DNA of 64,000 nt from Adiantum capillus-veneris (Eukaryota > Streptophyta > Polypodiopsida > Polypodiales > Pteridaceae): assembly GCA_014529385.2 (NCBI GenBank), contig CM043945.1:152805741-152869740 (forward strand), given 5' to 3'. A program made the position numbers and the translations under genes. Shown one piece after another: positions 22,888-35,400 of the stretch. Position 1 is the first letter of the stretch. Every line of letters begins with the position of its first letter. The notes below the pieces were generated by a model, which saw nothing but the letters and a program-made list of their open reading frames with translations, had not been told where the DNA came from and did not search any database.

Positions 22888-24800
22888 GTAATTATTTGGC
22901 CATAAACACCTTTTTCATGATGATCATGTGCATTTGCAAGATTCACGCACAGGCAATGCTTTATGCTAGTTTGTTACGAGTGGGGTGTGTGTTCTTTTGA
23001 ACTCAGGATGGTTTTGCACATTCAATGAGGCAGACCTAGTATGGGTAATAAAATCTGATCTTCAGCTTTGATGCTATGCCATGATCAACACTTGTTCATT
23101 TGTGATATAGACAAACCTCTTTAAATAGAGAAGGTTGCTTTTTGTCTTGTGCAACTCTCACAGTTGGCCCCCATGCAAGCCAATGCGAAATAGAATAATT
23201 TACCATACCCAAGGTCAAACCAGGATGGTTTGGGAAATGTCAAAACGTGGTAGATAATTGCATCTAAACATTGGGCTCTCAAACATGTATACTAAAGATA
23301 AGAATTAAGTTTGACACGCAATTATGAAATTTTGTCTCTCTGTTTCTTTCAAATATTGTGTTTAGAGGGGCCAAGCATTCTGCAAAAAATCACAAGAAGA
23401 GCTGATAAATGATGTCTTTAAAGTCAAAACCACAATATGCCAAGATTTCTAGAAAATGGCAAGAAGATCTAATAAACGGCGCCTCAAAAATGAAGACCAC
23501 AATAGGGTGACTTCAAAATAGGCAAAACTGACCGCTAGCACATACGTTGGGCAACACATAGCACAACATGGCTATGGAGAGAACAATATCTCATTGCAGG
23601 TGGGCACAAGCAACATAGAACAACTCTCATGTTGTATGACTGATCCCTAGGAGAAACCAGGACGCAATGTAGCTCTATTTAAAAGGTGATAAACTCTTTA
23701 ACACCCCCTCTGAACTCTAGGATGATACGGAGCTTCTAGCGAACTAATGAATAAGAAGCTATTTTTCTATCTTGAGCTCGAGAGGATAACAAGGCGTGAT
23801 GTGCCTCCAACAATTTTCCATCAACTTTTTTACTTGGTACCTGGTGTCAACGAGTGGATTTGGGGTGTTGGCATATCTACTTATTTTTGATTGCCTAAAT
23901 ATTGGCTATTGTATGAAGGTGATTGTTTCTTCTCACAAATGCAACTTGTTTTGTCAGACACCATCAAACATTGTTTTACTTGAGACATCATCTATTGCCA
24001 TGGTTTCGAATTGAAGAAAGAGGAAGTAGTTTGTAGAGTCCATTCTTCACCATACTCCTTTCGTCCTTGCTTGAATCAACACCATATGCTCATCAAATAC
24101 TGCTTCCTTGCTAGGCTTGCAAATCTCATGCACTGACAATAAGTGAAAACTATGAGAAATCAAGATGATGGACATACATAAAGTACTCAAGAGTAATGCA
24201 TCCCCCTCCAATATTCGGAAAAGTCTATAGCCTCTTCATTGTGTCTAAGGACCATTTACTTGTTTCTGAAACAAATCTTGCTGGCATGGATTGGACACAT
24301 AGTTTTTTAAGATGTCACACTGTGTAGCAAGGTTGTCCACTGGAACTGTACCTTTTTTCCTTCTTTGGTGAGACCGTTGTGAGTTTCATCTTTTGTTTGG
24401 TGGTGGCTCCAGTATCTCCCAAGAACAATTTAGATATTGGGGGCTGATTTGTGGTCGTGCCCTATCGTATTTGAGGTATTTTCCAGTAGTAGGATCCATG
24501 TGTTTGCCCACCTAGTTGTTGGCATGAGACAGGACCATTGTTCTTAGGTTTCCTACGGGCAGGCTTGAGTGTTTTACAGTTGTCCCTTGGTTTTGCTCGA
24601 TTGCGGACCAGATTTGGTCCCCTAGGCCAGCTTACTAGCGCTTATGCTGATGTGGCATTGACACCCCTCCATTTTATGGCTTGTGGGTTTTTGAGTGCGA
24701 AAGGGATCCCTTGCCCCTTGTATTTTGCACATCGATTCAATCATTGCATATAGCGTTTTGGGGATTCTCTCTCTAGCGTTTTCTCTTACTCTAATGTATT

Positions 24801-24844
<44 letters not shown>

Positions 24845-26433
24845 ACCCCCCCCCCCCCCCCGGTGTCCCCCCTTCCCCTCTTCTAGTGATCTCTCCTCTC
24901 CTCTCTACCCTCGTGTGTAGGTGCTTCCTTGTAGGTTTAAGCTGCCCAAGACACCATGCGATGGGCTGCCCGGTATCAAAGGCCTGTTTGGTAGAGTTCT
25001 ATCGCAACGGATTGGAGACCTGGCAGCTGCTCATGTTCGAGAGGAGGGTTGCTTGCAGTTGCAAACTTGCGCTATCCAATTCACCTTTCCGGTTGCACCT
25101 TTGACACGGTATTCACGCTCATGAGTTGGATTAGTGATCTGTGTGAGTTTGTGGTGCTGATTTTTCGCGACATAGAGAAAATGTACTGCTGGTTTTTACT
25201 GTTTTTCACCCTCTTGGGGCTGATTTGGTGTTGTTTGTGGCTGATTTGCAGAACCCTCTCTATCCCAACTTGTCCTAGCATTTCACTTGCCCAAGTTTTC
25301 ATTGACCGTGGAGCGGGGTGAAGGATCTAATATAGACTTGGTCCACTATAAAGTACGCTAAGAGGTTGCCAATGATGGAGCATCTTATGATGAGGAGTGG
25401 GGAGATTGGTCCTAGTTGTCCTTCGGCATAGGTGATCAACCGATCGAGATTCCTACCCTGCCCACCTCTCATATTAATTGATAATTGCATGGATTCCACT
25501 CAACCAAGTAGTTTCAATAAATCGGTACCTCGTCTTTCAAATGCTGGGTGCCACGAGTTGAGTAGGTGAGAGGGAGCTTTGAAAAAACAATAAAAATTTA
25601 ATAATATTTATATAGAGAGAGAGAATGAGGTACTCCTCTCTGCTTTCTTCTTTCTCCTCCTTTTCCCTTGTGTGTGCACCTGAGCCTCTTTCTTTTGGCA
25701 TATGTGTTCCAGCCAAACACTGCTTCAGTTTTACTCAAAATTTAATTTTTGTTGTTGAAAGATGGTGTTGGAAGGGAGAGAGAGTGTGCCATCCCCAAGT
25801 AGCATGGAGAGACATGGAAGAAGCATCCTAAGGTGGCTAGTCTTGAGTTTTCAAATAGAAAGCTACGAGATTTCAGCACAAATGCGTTTAGGGAAGATGC
25901 ACTCCTCCTCCTTCAGATTCTTGACGCAGTAGCATCCTCACAGAAAGTTGTTGATTTTCAAGTAATGGTCTTGTACCTCAATTCTTTACAGCACAAGGAT
26001 GTAGATTCCCCCATGTGCACGCGTGCCCGCGTGCACGCACACACACACACACACATGCACATGTGCACACACAAATGCTTTAGTAGAGGACATTGCCAAC
26101 ACTTTACAAGTGGTTTCATGTATGCATGCACAATAGCCATGATTAAGTCTCTCAAAAAACCACCAATTGGAATTTCCATAACACATGCCAGATTGGTCGT
26201 CTAGAGAATGAATCTTGTGCATAGTCTTTGTTATTGCAAGAACTATGCCATTTGAAGAGTGACTATGACGCATGCACCTTTGACATGATGTCAGGTGCAA
26301 CGGATTTGAAATGGTGAAGATCTAGTTTTACACTTTCACAAAATCGTTTCTTTTTCCTTGCGTTAGTGAATGCTTTATACTTGAATGATGATTCTTTTTA
26401 CTTTCCCTTGAAGAGAGGGACTGAGAGAATGCA

Positions 26434-26482
<49 letters not shown>

Positions 26483-29400
26483 TAGAGAAGAGCGACACCG
26501 AATGGGGTCCCAACCAACCCTCTCAAGGGCCCCCACACCATTGCCAATGTGGTATTTGCTTTAGATTGCGTAAATGGAATGTATACACGATGCAATACCT
26601 CAATGTAGACTCTACTAACTCAAGAGATGACTGTTGCCTCAGTAACTCCTCCGAAAGAGGCACCTCCGGGGCTGATTTGATGCGCTTGTATCTTCCTCGA
26701 TGTGGGAATGACGGATGACCACCATGGGCTGGTTTGCACTCCTAATGTGAGAGGGATGAAGCGCTAAAAACGCACATCTCGACGATGCCGATGATGGACA
26801 ACAATGGAGCACTCGATGCCGGCGAGGGAAAGGCTAAGGGGAGGGTCGATGGGTTGAGGGGAGGGTCGATGGGTTGCCGAAGTACCGGATCGCAATGGGA
26901 AACGCGCGTAGGCAAGTGTTCGAGACATTCTGTCACGAGAGGACGGGCTGAAAAAGCTGAAAACGGTGGCTTGATTTGCAGATCTGTGCTTGTGCTAGGG
27001 TTGGAAGCAAGAAACGCTGGCTGATTCGCTGCTGTCCAGAAAACGCTAGGGTTGAAGGCAAGAAATGCTGGCTGGTGGCGATGGTGCAATCTGAAAATGC
27101 TGGCTGATGGGAGTCCAAAAAACGCCAGGTGATCTGCTCTAAGCTTCCTTCACTTACTTCAAAAGGCTAGGCTCATGCTGCTTAAGAATTGGTTAGTACT
27201 TGGGTTGGGCAAACCGTCCACCAATTCCAACAAAATAATAAACTGGAACGGGGTTCAAAACTAGGTGCAAACTGCGCACAACTACCGATCTGGGAATTTG
27301 ATTGACGCGCGGATTGGCACATCAGGTTTTTCTAACCTAAAACTACATGCTCGTCATGTCATGTGACACATCTAACCCTATGTGTACGTGGACAAGCTAC
27401 TTCAAGACATGGGTTCAGTTCAGTTCAGTTCAATTAGCCTAGCTTAGGAAGTGTTCTGGCAATTTTGTGAGTCTGTTCGCAGACTGTGCATGCCCAGGCA
27501 CTTAGAGTAGATGCATATCCTTTGGTTGCACACAACATGATCATCAAATTTCCATTAGAACCCATCAGGAGCTTTTTACAGTGCATAGACCTATTTTCCC
27601 TATTTTTGACATTTTTCACTTATTATTTTTAAGTGACTTTTGCTGGGAATTGGGTAGGGCAAATTTAGCAAGCAAGTATATAAGAAAACCCAGCGCTAGC
27701 ACTTTCTGGCAGAAGAGGCAGCAGGAACAACTTGTTCAACAGGCACCTTCTCAACAAGACCCCCCCACCGGCGGTAAACCTAGCATTTTCAGCCAAGGAC
27801 GAAAGATCAGCTAGCGTTTTCATTTGCAAGCAGATCGGCCAGCGTTTTGCTTCTGTAGATTCAAACCGACGGTAGCAAAACCTTCAGAAGATAGATCAGC
27901 CCTGGATCCCAAATCAGCCTAGTGTTTTTACAGATCTTCGTGACAGAACCACAGTAGACTCAGCGTTTTCAGTTTTCAGCAATTAGACTCCGCAGTAGCA
28001 TCCCCAAACCTCGCAGATCTCACCTTCCCATAGCAGATCTTCGCCGCACGGTCAGATCCAGCGCAGTTTGCAGTTTCAGCCCGGAAAACGCAGATTTCAG
28101 CATCTGTGTTTTCAGCGCGTCGTCGTTGCATCGTCGTCATCACCGTTATCACCGACATAGAGTCAGAATTCAACAGATACAAGGATTGCAGATTTCAGCC
28201 CTTAGCGTTTTCAGATTTTCAGCCCGTCTCGTCGTCGTCCTCATCGTCGTCGACATCGTCGGCAAGTCCAAGCATTGTAGAGATTTGTGCAATCAATTTG
28301 AGACCGCTCTCGCCATAGAGAGTGGGGCCTTCGGAGGAGGGTTTGACAACATTCTGGTGTTGTATTCTTCTCTCTCTCTCTCTCTCTCTTAGTCTCAGTA
28401 CCTTCATTCATAGTGTTTATCCACTTTGTTTGTGTCCATTGCACTCTCTCACTAAAGAAACGGAAGGCTCTCCCTTCCGTAAGTAAAAGGAACCTTGAGC
28501 ACAGTCCGGAGCACTCATCTTGAGCAAAGTTCAACATTCACTTCCACTGCACCTTACATTGGTATCAGAGCTTTGACAGTGTTCTGTATCCCTCAAGGAA
28601 AGAATCACAAGAATTTTTTGCTTGTTGCGGTCGCGTCTTGGTCGTGTCGATTCCTAATCGTGTTTTTGAAGAGTGACAGGAAACCCAAGAAAGAAGGGCT
28701 TGTCCAGCCTCCCCTTGTGCCTCTTTTCACTCATTGAGAGCGGACCGTACACTTAGCGGCCTGCCAATCGACGTGAGGTGGGAAAAAGCAACCTTGGTGT
28801 GAGTGCAAGGCCGCCAAGGGGTGCGCCCGCAAGGAAGGGTATAGCTCGGGTGAAGAGAAGATCCTTCTAACATAGATTGCAAGCTAAAGAAGAACCTCAA
28901 GACCCTCACGAACCCCAGAACCAAGAACCACAAGAAAGTAAGTTCTTCGTGAACTTAAGAACCCAAGACTTCAGTGGATGGTCATCGCCTTAAGCGGAAT
29001 GGATACTTCGCATGGAGGTGGTGAGCATGGAAGTGGCGAAGAAGAGTTTTCCCCACGAGGAGGTTTTTCCGACCCTCCCTCTTCCCCATCTACGCCAAGG
29101 ATTGCACTAACTCCTATGGAGCTTTTCGACAAGATGATGATGGACAGGAAGTTAGAACGCGAAGCAAGAAAAGCAGAACACGAAGAAAGAATGGCAACCA
29201 GAAAGCGTGAGCGCAAGCGAGCAGAAATGGATCACGAGCATCAAGAAAGAAAAGCAGAATTGGCTCGCGAGCGTGAAGAAAGATGGTTAGCCTTTGAGCG
29301 TGAGCGCGAGCATGCGCGCATGGCGGCCGAAGACAGAAGGGTAGCCTTGAAGTGTGAGCATGAGCAAGCGCGCTTAGCGGCCGAACATAGAGCCCAACAC

Positions 29401-32400
29401 ATGCAAGAGTTGTTCCGACTCTTCTCTAATGTGCATGCACAGATTGTAAAGGATCAGGAGAAGGAGACTCTCTCAGTCTCTCCTTTTCCCAAGCATGACA
29501 CACATGATTTGCATGATTATGATAAGCATGATGATTTGAATGATAATGATAAGCATGATGATTTGCATGATCACGATGTGATTACTCACAAGCATGATGA
29601 TTTGCAGGTAGATGATGTGATTGTTCACAAGGATGATGGTTTAGTTGATACTTTGTCTAGTGCAGCTAACCTCATTGCAGATTCGATCGATCACGGAGAA
29701 CCGATCTTGGCTCTCGAGTCGAGGTCCAAAGAACCCCCATAGGAAGTATTGTGTGTACGAATAATTAGATAGCACGCATTGTTCGAGTGTTTCATTCGTG
29801 ATGCTTTCCTGTATTTTAGTCACCGTCCTTATGTGATCCCTTTTCATAGGCGTGCCATATTGTACGTTGAGCACGATTCGCTCATGAATGAGCACAGATG
29901 TATGCGGATTCTCATGAATAGATGAAATGTTTGCATTCAAGAAATTCACATTCTACGTCTCTTCCTTGGCATGACACAATATCCAAAAGAGCACAAGAAG
30001 GATTGAGCATCAAGCATCAGCATTTCCATTATGATTTGCCACAGTTGATTGATTTAGATCAGAAAGTCAAGATTCGACCTGTCACGTGACACATCCCAAC
30101 CCTATGTGTCCGTGGACAAGCTACACCACAGCAGGGTTCAGTCAGTCTAGTCAGTCTAGATTAGCAGTGATTTGGCACTTTTGTGAGTCTATTCGTAGAC
30201 CGTGCATGCCCAGTCACTTAGCATAGATGCATATCCTCCGGTTGCACACAACATGATCATCAGTACTCCCTTCAGAATCCATCAGATTCAGTCAGGGGAA
30301 TTTTCTAGTGCATTTAGCCTATTTTCCCTATTTTTGGTATTTTCACTTATTATTTTTAAGTGACTTTCCAACAAAAGTAGGTAGGGCAATTTTGCAAACC
30401 CAAGTTAGCAATAATTGGTAGAAGAGGCAGTAGGAGCTTCCCGCTCAACAGGCAACTTCTCAGTAGTACCCCCCCTCAGCACCCCCAACAGATTACCATC
30501 GCCAACCTCCCCCTTCCTTTGGCGTTTTCTACCACAGCAGGCCATCGCCAGCAAACTCCCGTTTCCTGGTGTTTTCCCGCGACCAACAACCTCATTCACT
30601 TGCGTTTTTTTTATCGCCAGCCAAGCAGCAGATTCAGCGTTTTTATTGGAGCTTTCAGCCTTGGTAAAACGCAACCAATGCAGGGATTTACTAACGCTAG
30701 CAGAAGCCTGTCATTCAGCGTTTTTCAGCATGGAACCCATTGCCACAATCAGCGTTTTTGTAGCCTTCAGCCATAGCAGCAAAACGCAGCATGAACCTGC
30801 TTCATCATCAGCGTTTTTACCATCAGCATGACCCCCGATAACCCCACCATTTTCAGCCCTTAAGATAGCAGTAAAACAGTCAATTTCAGCCCCGAAACAG
30901 TCCACGAAATTCAGCCAATAGAAGATCACAGATTTCAGCCTAAGTCGTCGTCATCACCGTCGTCGTCATTGGCAGAGTCCAAATTGCATCAGTCCATTGC
31001 ATACGCATTGTACACCTTTGTGCAATCAAAGTAGACCACTCGCTGACGAGAGTGGGGCCTTTGGAGGAGGGTTTTACAACCTCTCGGGTGTCGTATCTCT
31101 TTTCTCTCCTTCTCTCAGTCTCATTCACTTGCACGCACAATATCCACTCACTTTGTTCGTGATCATAGCACTCTCCATAGACGGAAGGCTCTCTCCTTCC
31201 CTAAGAACTAAAAGGAACCTTAAGCGATAAAGATCACTAATCTTGAGAAAATACAACATTCATTCCGCTGCACATTACATTGGTATCAGAGCTTTGGCAG
31301 TGTTCTGTATCACTCAAGGAAAGAATCACAAGAATTTTTTTTGCTTGTTGAGGTCGCACGAACTCAAGTTCGCTTGCTCGTGTCGATTCCTAATCGTGTT
31401 TTGTTGAAGAGTGACAGGAATCCCAAGAAAGAAGGGCTTGTCCAGCCTCCCCTTGTGTCTCTTTTCACTCATTGAGAGCGGACCGTACACTTAGCGGCCG
31501 GCCAATCGATGTGAGGTGGGAAAAAGCAACCTTGGTGTGAGCGCAAGGCTACCAAGGGGTGCGCCCGCGGAAAAGAGTAGAACTCGGGTGAAGAGAAGAT
31601 CCTTCTCAAACGCGATTTGCAAGCGAAAGAAAACCTCAAGATCCTCAAGACCTCAAGAACCCAAGAACCAAGACCCTCAAGAACCCAAGTTCCTTGTGAA
31701 CTTAAGAACCCACAAGAACCCACGACTTCAAAATGATCATCACTCGAAGCGGAATGGATACTTCGCTTGGAGGTAATGAGCATGAGAGAGGCTAAGAAGA
31801 ATATTCCCCACCAAGAGGTTTTTCCGACCCTTTTCCATCTACGACAAGGATTGCACTAACTCCTATGAAGGCTTTCGACAAGAGAATGATGGACACGAAG
31901 TTAGAAGACAAAGCAAGAGATGCCGAACGAGAAGCAGAAAGAAAAGCGTACGAAGAAGACATGGCAACCATAGAGCGCCAGTACAAAGAAAGAATGGCAG
32001 CCATAGTGCGTGAGAGCGAGCAAGCACGCTTGGAAGCCAAAGCAAGAGAAGCAGAATTTGATCGAGCGAACAAAGCAAGACAAGCAGAATTTGATCGCAA
32101 GAACAAAGCCCTCAAAGAAAAGAGCGACCACCACAACAAAGAGTTTTGGCGACTCTATTCTCAAGTTCAGGCACAGATGCAAGAGATTTGGGGAAAGGAG
32201 ACTCTTTCAGTCTCTTCTTCTCCAAAGCATGACACACAAGATTTGCATGATTGTGTGAAGCATGATGATGATTTGATTGACAATGACTTGCATGATGATT
32301 TGGATGACAAAGATAAGCATGATGATTTGAATGATATTGCTAAGCATGATGATTTGGATGCCAATGACAAGCATGATGATTTGGATGCCAATGCCAATGA

Positions 32401-35400
32401 CAAGCATGATGCTTTGCATGATCAAGAAGTGATTTCTCACGAGCATGATGATTTGCATGATCAAGATGTGATTTCTCACAAGCATGATGAGTTGCATGAA
32501 GATGATGTGATTGTTCATACGGATGAGGTATCTGTGAATGCTTTTTCTAGCGAAGCTAACCTCGTTGCAGATTCGATCAATCACGAAGGATTGATCTTGG
32601 CTCTCGAGCGTTGGTCCAAAGAACCCTCACAGGAAGTATTATGTGTTCGCATGATTGATACGCACGCATTGTTCGAGTGTTTCATTCGTGACGGTTTCCT
32701 GTATTTTAGTCAACATCGTTATGTGATCCCTTTTCCTAGGCATGACATATTGCATGTTGAGCACGTTTCTCTCATGGATGAGCACGAATGTATGCGGATT
32801 GTTCATGAAAAGCTGAAAAGTTTGTATGTCAGAAAGTCACATTTCATGTCTCTTCCTTGGCATGACACAGTTTCTGAACGAGCACATGATAGTATGAGCA
32901 CCAAGCATGGGCATTTCCATTATGTTTTGCCACATTTGATTGCTCTAGATCATAAGAGAAAGATTAGATCTCATTGTTTGCGTGTATATGGTGAACGGTT
33001 TCGCACTCCGTCTAATTGTTCATCTACATTGCATGCACAGTCTTTGAGAAAGACAAGATTTTTTTCCTTCACTTTACATGGAATGGGTATGTTCATGGTT
33101 TTGGATTGGAGATGGTTTCAGGAATTTTCAGCCATGGAGATTCTTGAAAACGGAAGAAGCAGAACTCTAGACGAAGTTGAAGCATCAAAGGAGCCACATA
33201 AGACTTTGAGTCGCTTTCGGCGCGGCCCAAAGAAGCAAGCATTGCAGACCTTTATAAAGTTCAAGTACCGCACGACCCACACATCAGAGTGGGCCGACGA
33301 AGAGTCCCTTCCAGGATTCCGGATGCTGTTGGCGATCTCCCTCGACGCCATACAGTTCCGTACCAATACCTCCCTTTGAAAAGGAGGGGATGTCACGTGA
33401 CACATCCCAACCCTATGTGTCCGTGGACAAGCTACACCACAGCAGGGTTCAATCAGTCCAGTCAGTCTAGATTAGCAGTGATTTGGCACTTTTGTGAGTC
33501 TATTCGTAGACCGTGCATGCCCAGTCACTTAGCATAGATGCATATCCTCCGGTTGCACACAGCATGATCATCAGTATTCCCTTCAGAATCCATCAGATTC
33601 AGTCAGGAGAATTTTCCAGTGCATTTAGCCTATTTTTCCTATTTTTGGTATTTTCACTTATTATTTTTAAGTGACTTTCCAACAAAAGTAGGTAGGGCAA
33701 TTTTGCTAGTTAATATATAAGCAACCCAAGTTAGCAGTAATTGGTAGAAGAGGCTGTAGGAGCTTCCCGCTCAACAGGCAACTTCTGAGCAGTACCCTCC
33801 CCTCAGCACCCCCAGCAGATTACCATCGCCAACCTCCCCCTTCCTTTGGCGTTTTCTACCACAGCAGGCCATCGCCAGCAAACTCCCGTTTCCTGGTGTT
33901 TTCCTCGTGTTGCTAAATTAGCTTTATCTGACAGAAAAATAATTCTAAATGAATTATTGGATTTATAAGTGAGGGTTTTCTCGCTTGGAACACCAAGAAA
34001 CTAATTCTAAATGAATTATTGGAATTTTAAGTGAGAGGGTTTTTCTCACTGGAGACATCCGAGTACAGAGTATTCCTAGTGCGTCATTCAAAGTAATGAC
34101 GGGAGCACTGTGAACGGGAATATTTGTAAGGCCACCAGGAACGGATACTTCTGATGCGTCACATCGGATGGGTGACAGGGAGCATCGGGAAGAAGTATCC
34201 GACCATCCGGGAACGGACATCTCTGATGCGTCATAGGATGGGTGACATAGAGCATCGTGAAGGGGATTGTACCGTAAGTTTGGTAGGAAAGGACTAGGTG
34301 ATGGGTATTCCTGATGCGTCACAAGGTGGGTGACAGGTGCATCAGAAAGGGGATATCCATAGTCAAGAGGAAATCTGAACTGGAAAGAGGAATACGCGTA
34401 AAGATGCAAGCACAAGAATAAAGATGGGTTCTGAGAAGCTTTTCTTAAAAAGCGGAATATTTTAACGAGTTTTTCGGGAAGAGCAGTCGCTTTCTCGCGA
34501 GGAATCTATGTTTGCATTGCATTCGTGCATGTGGTTGCATCCAGGGACGCCTGGGAAGTGTTGTGAAAGCATTGATTTTAACTTATAAGGTTTTATTGAG
34601 TTTGTGGGCAGGTTCAGATCAATTTTAAAAATATGCCAGTCGTCCACTTAATAAGTGGGCAGCCACTTAGAAAATAAAGTAACAAAACCTCTCTCTATTT
34701 CGGGTAGAACAGAAAAAAAAAGAAAAAAAAAGAAAAAAAAAAAAAAAAAAGAAAAGAAAAAAAAAAAAACGGTTGCGATCTCTCCGCGAGCAGCTATTCG
34801 TGCCGTGGTGAAGGAGCTATAAAAGCACCACATGCCCTCACTGAAGAGAGGTTGCCAGCGCGAGGAAGAGAAGACTCTGTCGCCAGAAGACGCGAGAGAT
34901 CGCGAGACTACGAAGCACGGAAGTCGCTTTTCTCGCGCAAGAGCGATAGGTACCTATTGTGGATTCGCCATACGAATTGTTGTCGTGTGTTTGCGTGTGT
35001 GTTTGTAGATACTTCATCGCGAAGGAGAAGCGAGAAGGCTTCGGCCTACGCTTGGGAATTCCGGAATTCCGATTCTGGAAACGGAATTCGGAAATTGTCT
35101 GCGGAGTCTCAACTTCGAGTACAGACAGAAAAAGGATTGAGAGCTTGTATCTCGGATTTCCCTTACGGGAAGGAACGACCATCGAGTCAAAGAATTAGAA
35201 CGGAGGGGTTTTCTCCGGTTCATGTGCTTGTAAAAAGATTCTCCCTAATAAAGAATACTCTTTAAGGGGGGGGACTAGCCCATCTTCTGGTCCCCAGTAC
35301 TGTGTCGATCTTCTCTCTCTCTCTCTCTATTTATTTCTCTCTATATCCTTTGGCTTCAGTATTAAGTGATAAATTCTATTTATCCGAGTATATTTTATAT

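Noticed and set aside
25833-25961. Short exon-like frame ([15 protein letters not shown] ...) in the TLP intron
   Set aside because: Only 43 codons with a donor-like GTAATG but no clear acceptor and no recognised family; not enough for a call.
31792-32182. Open minus-strand frames within element B
   Set aside because: They mirror the charged coiled-coil coding of the plus-strand gag-like ORF, giving Leu/Phe/Ser-rich antisense frames with no independent support.
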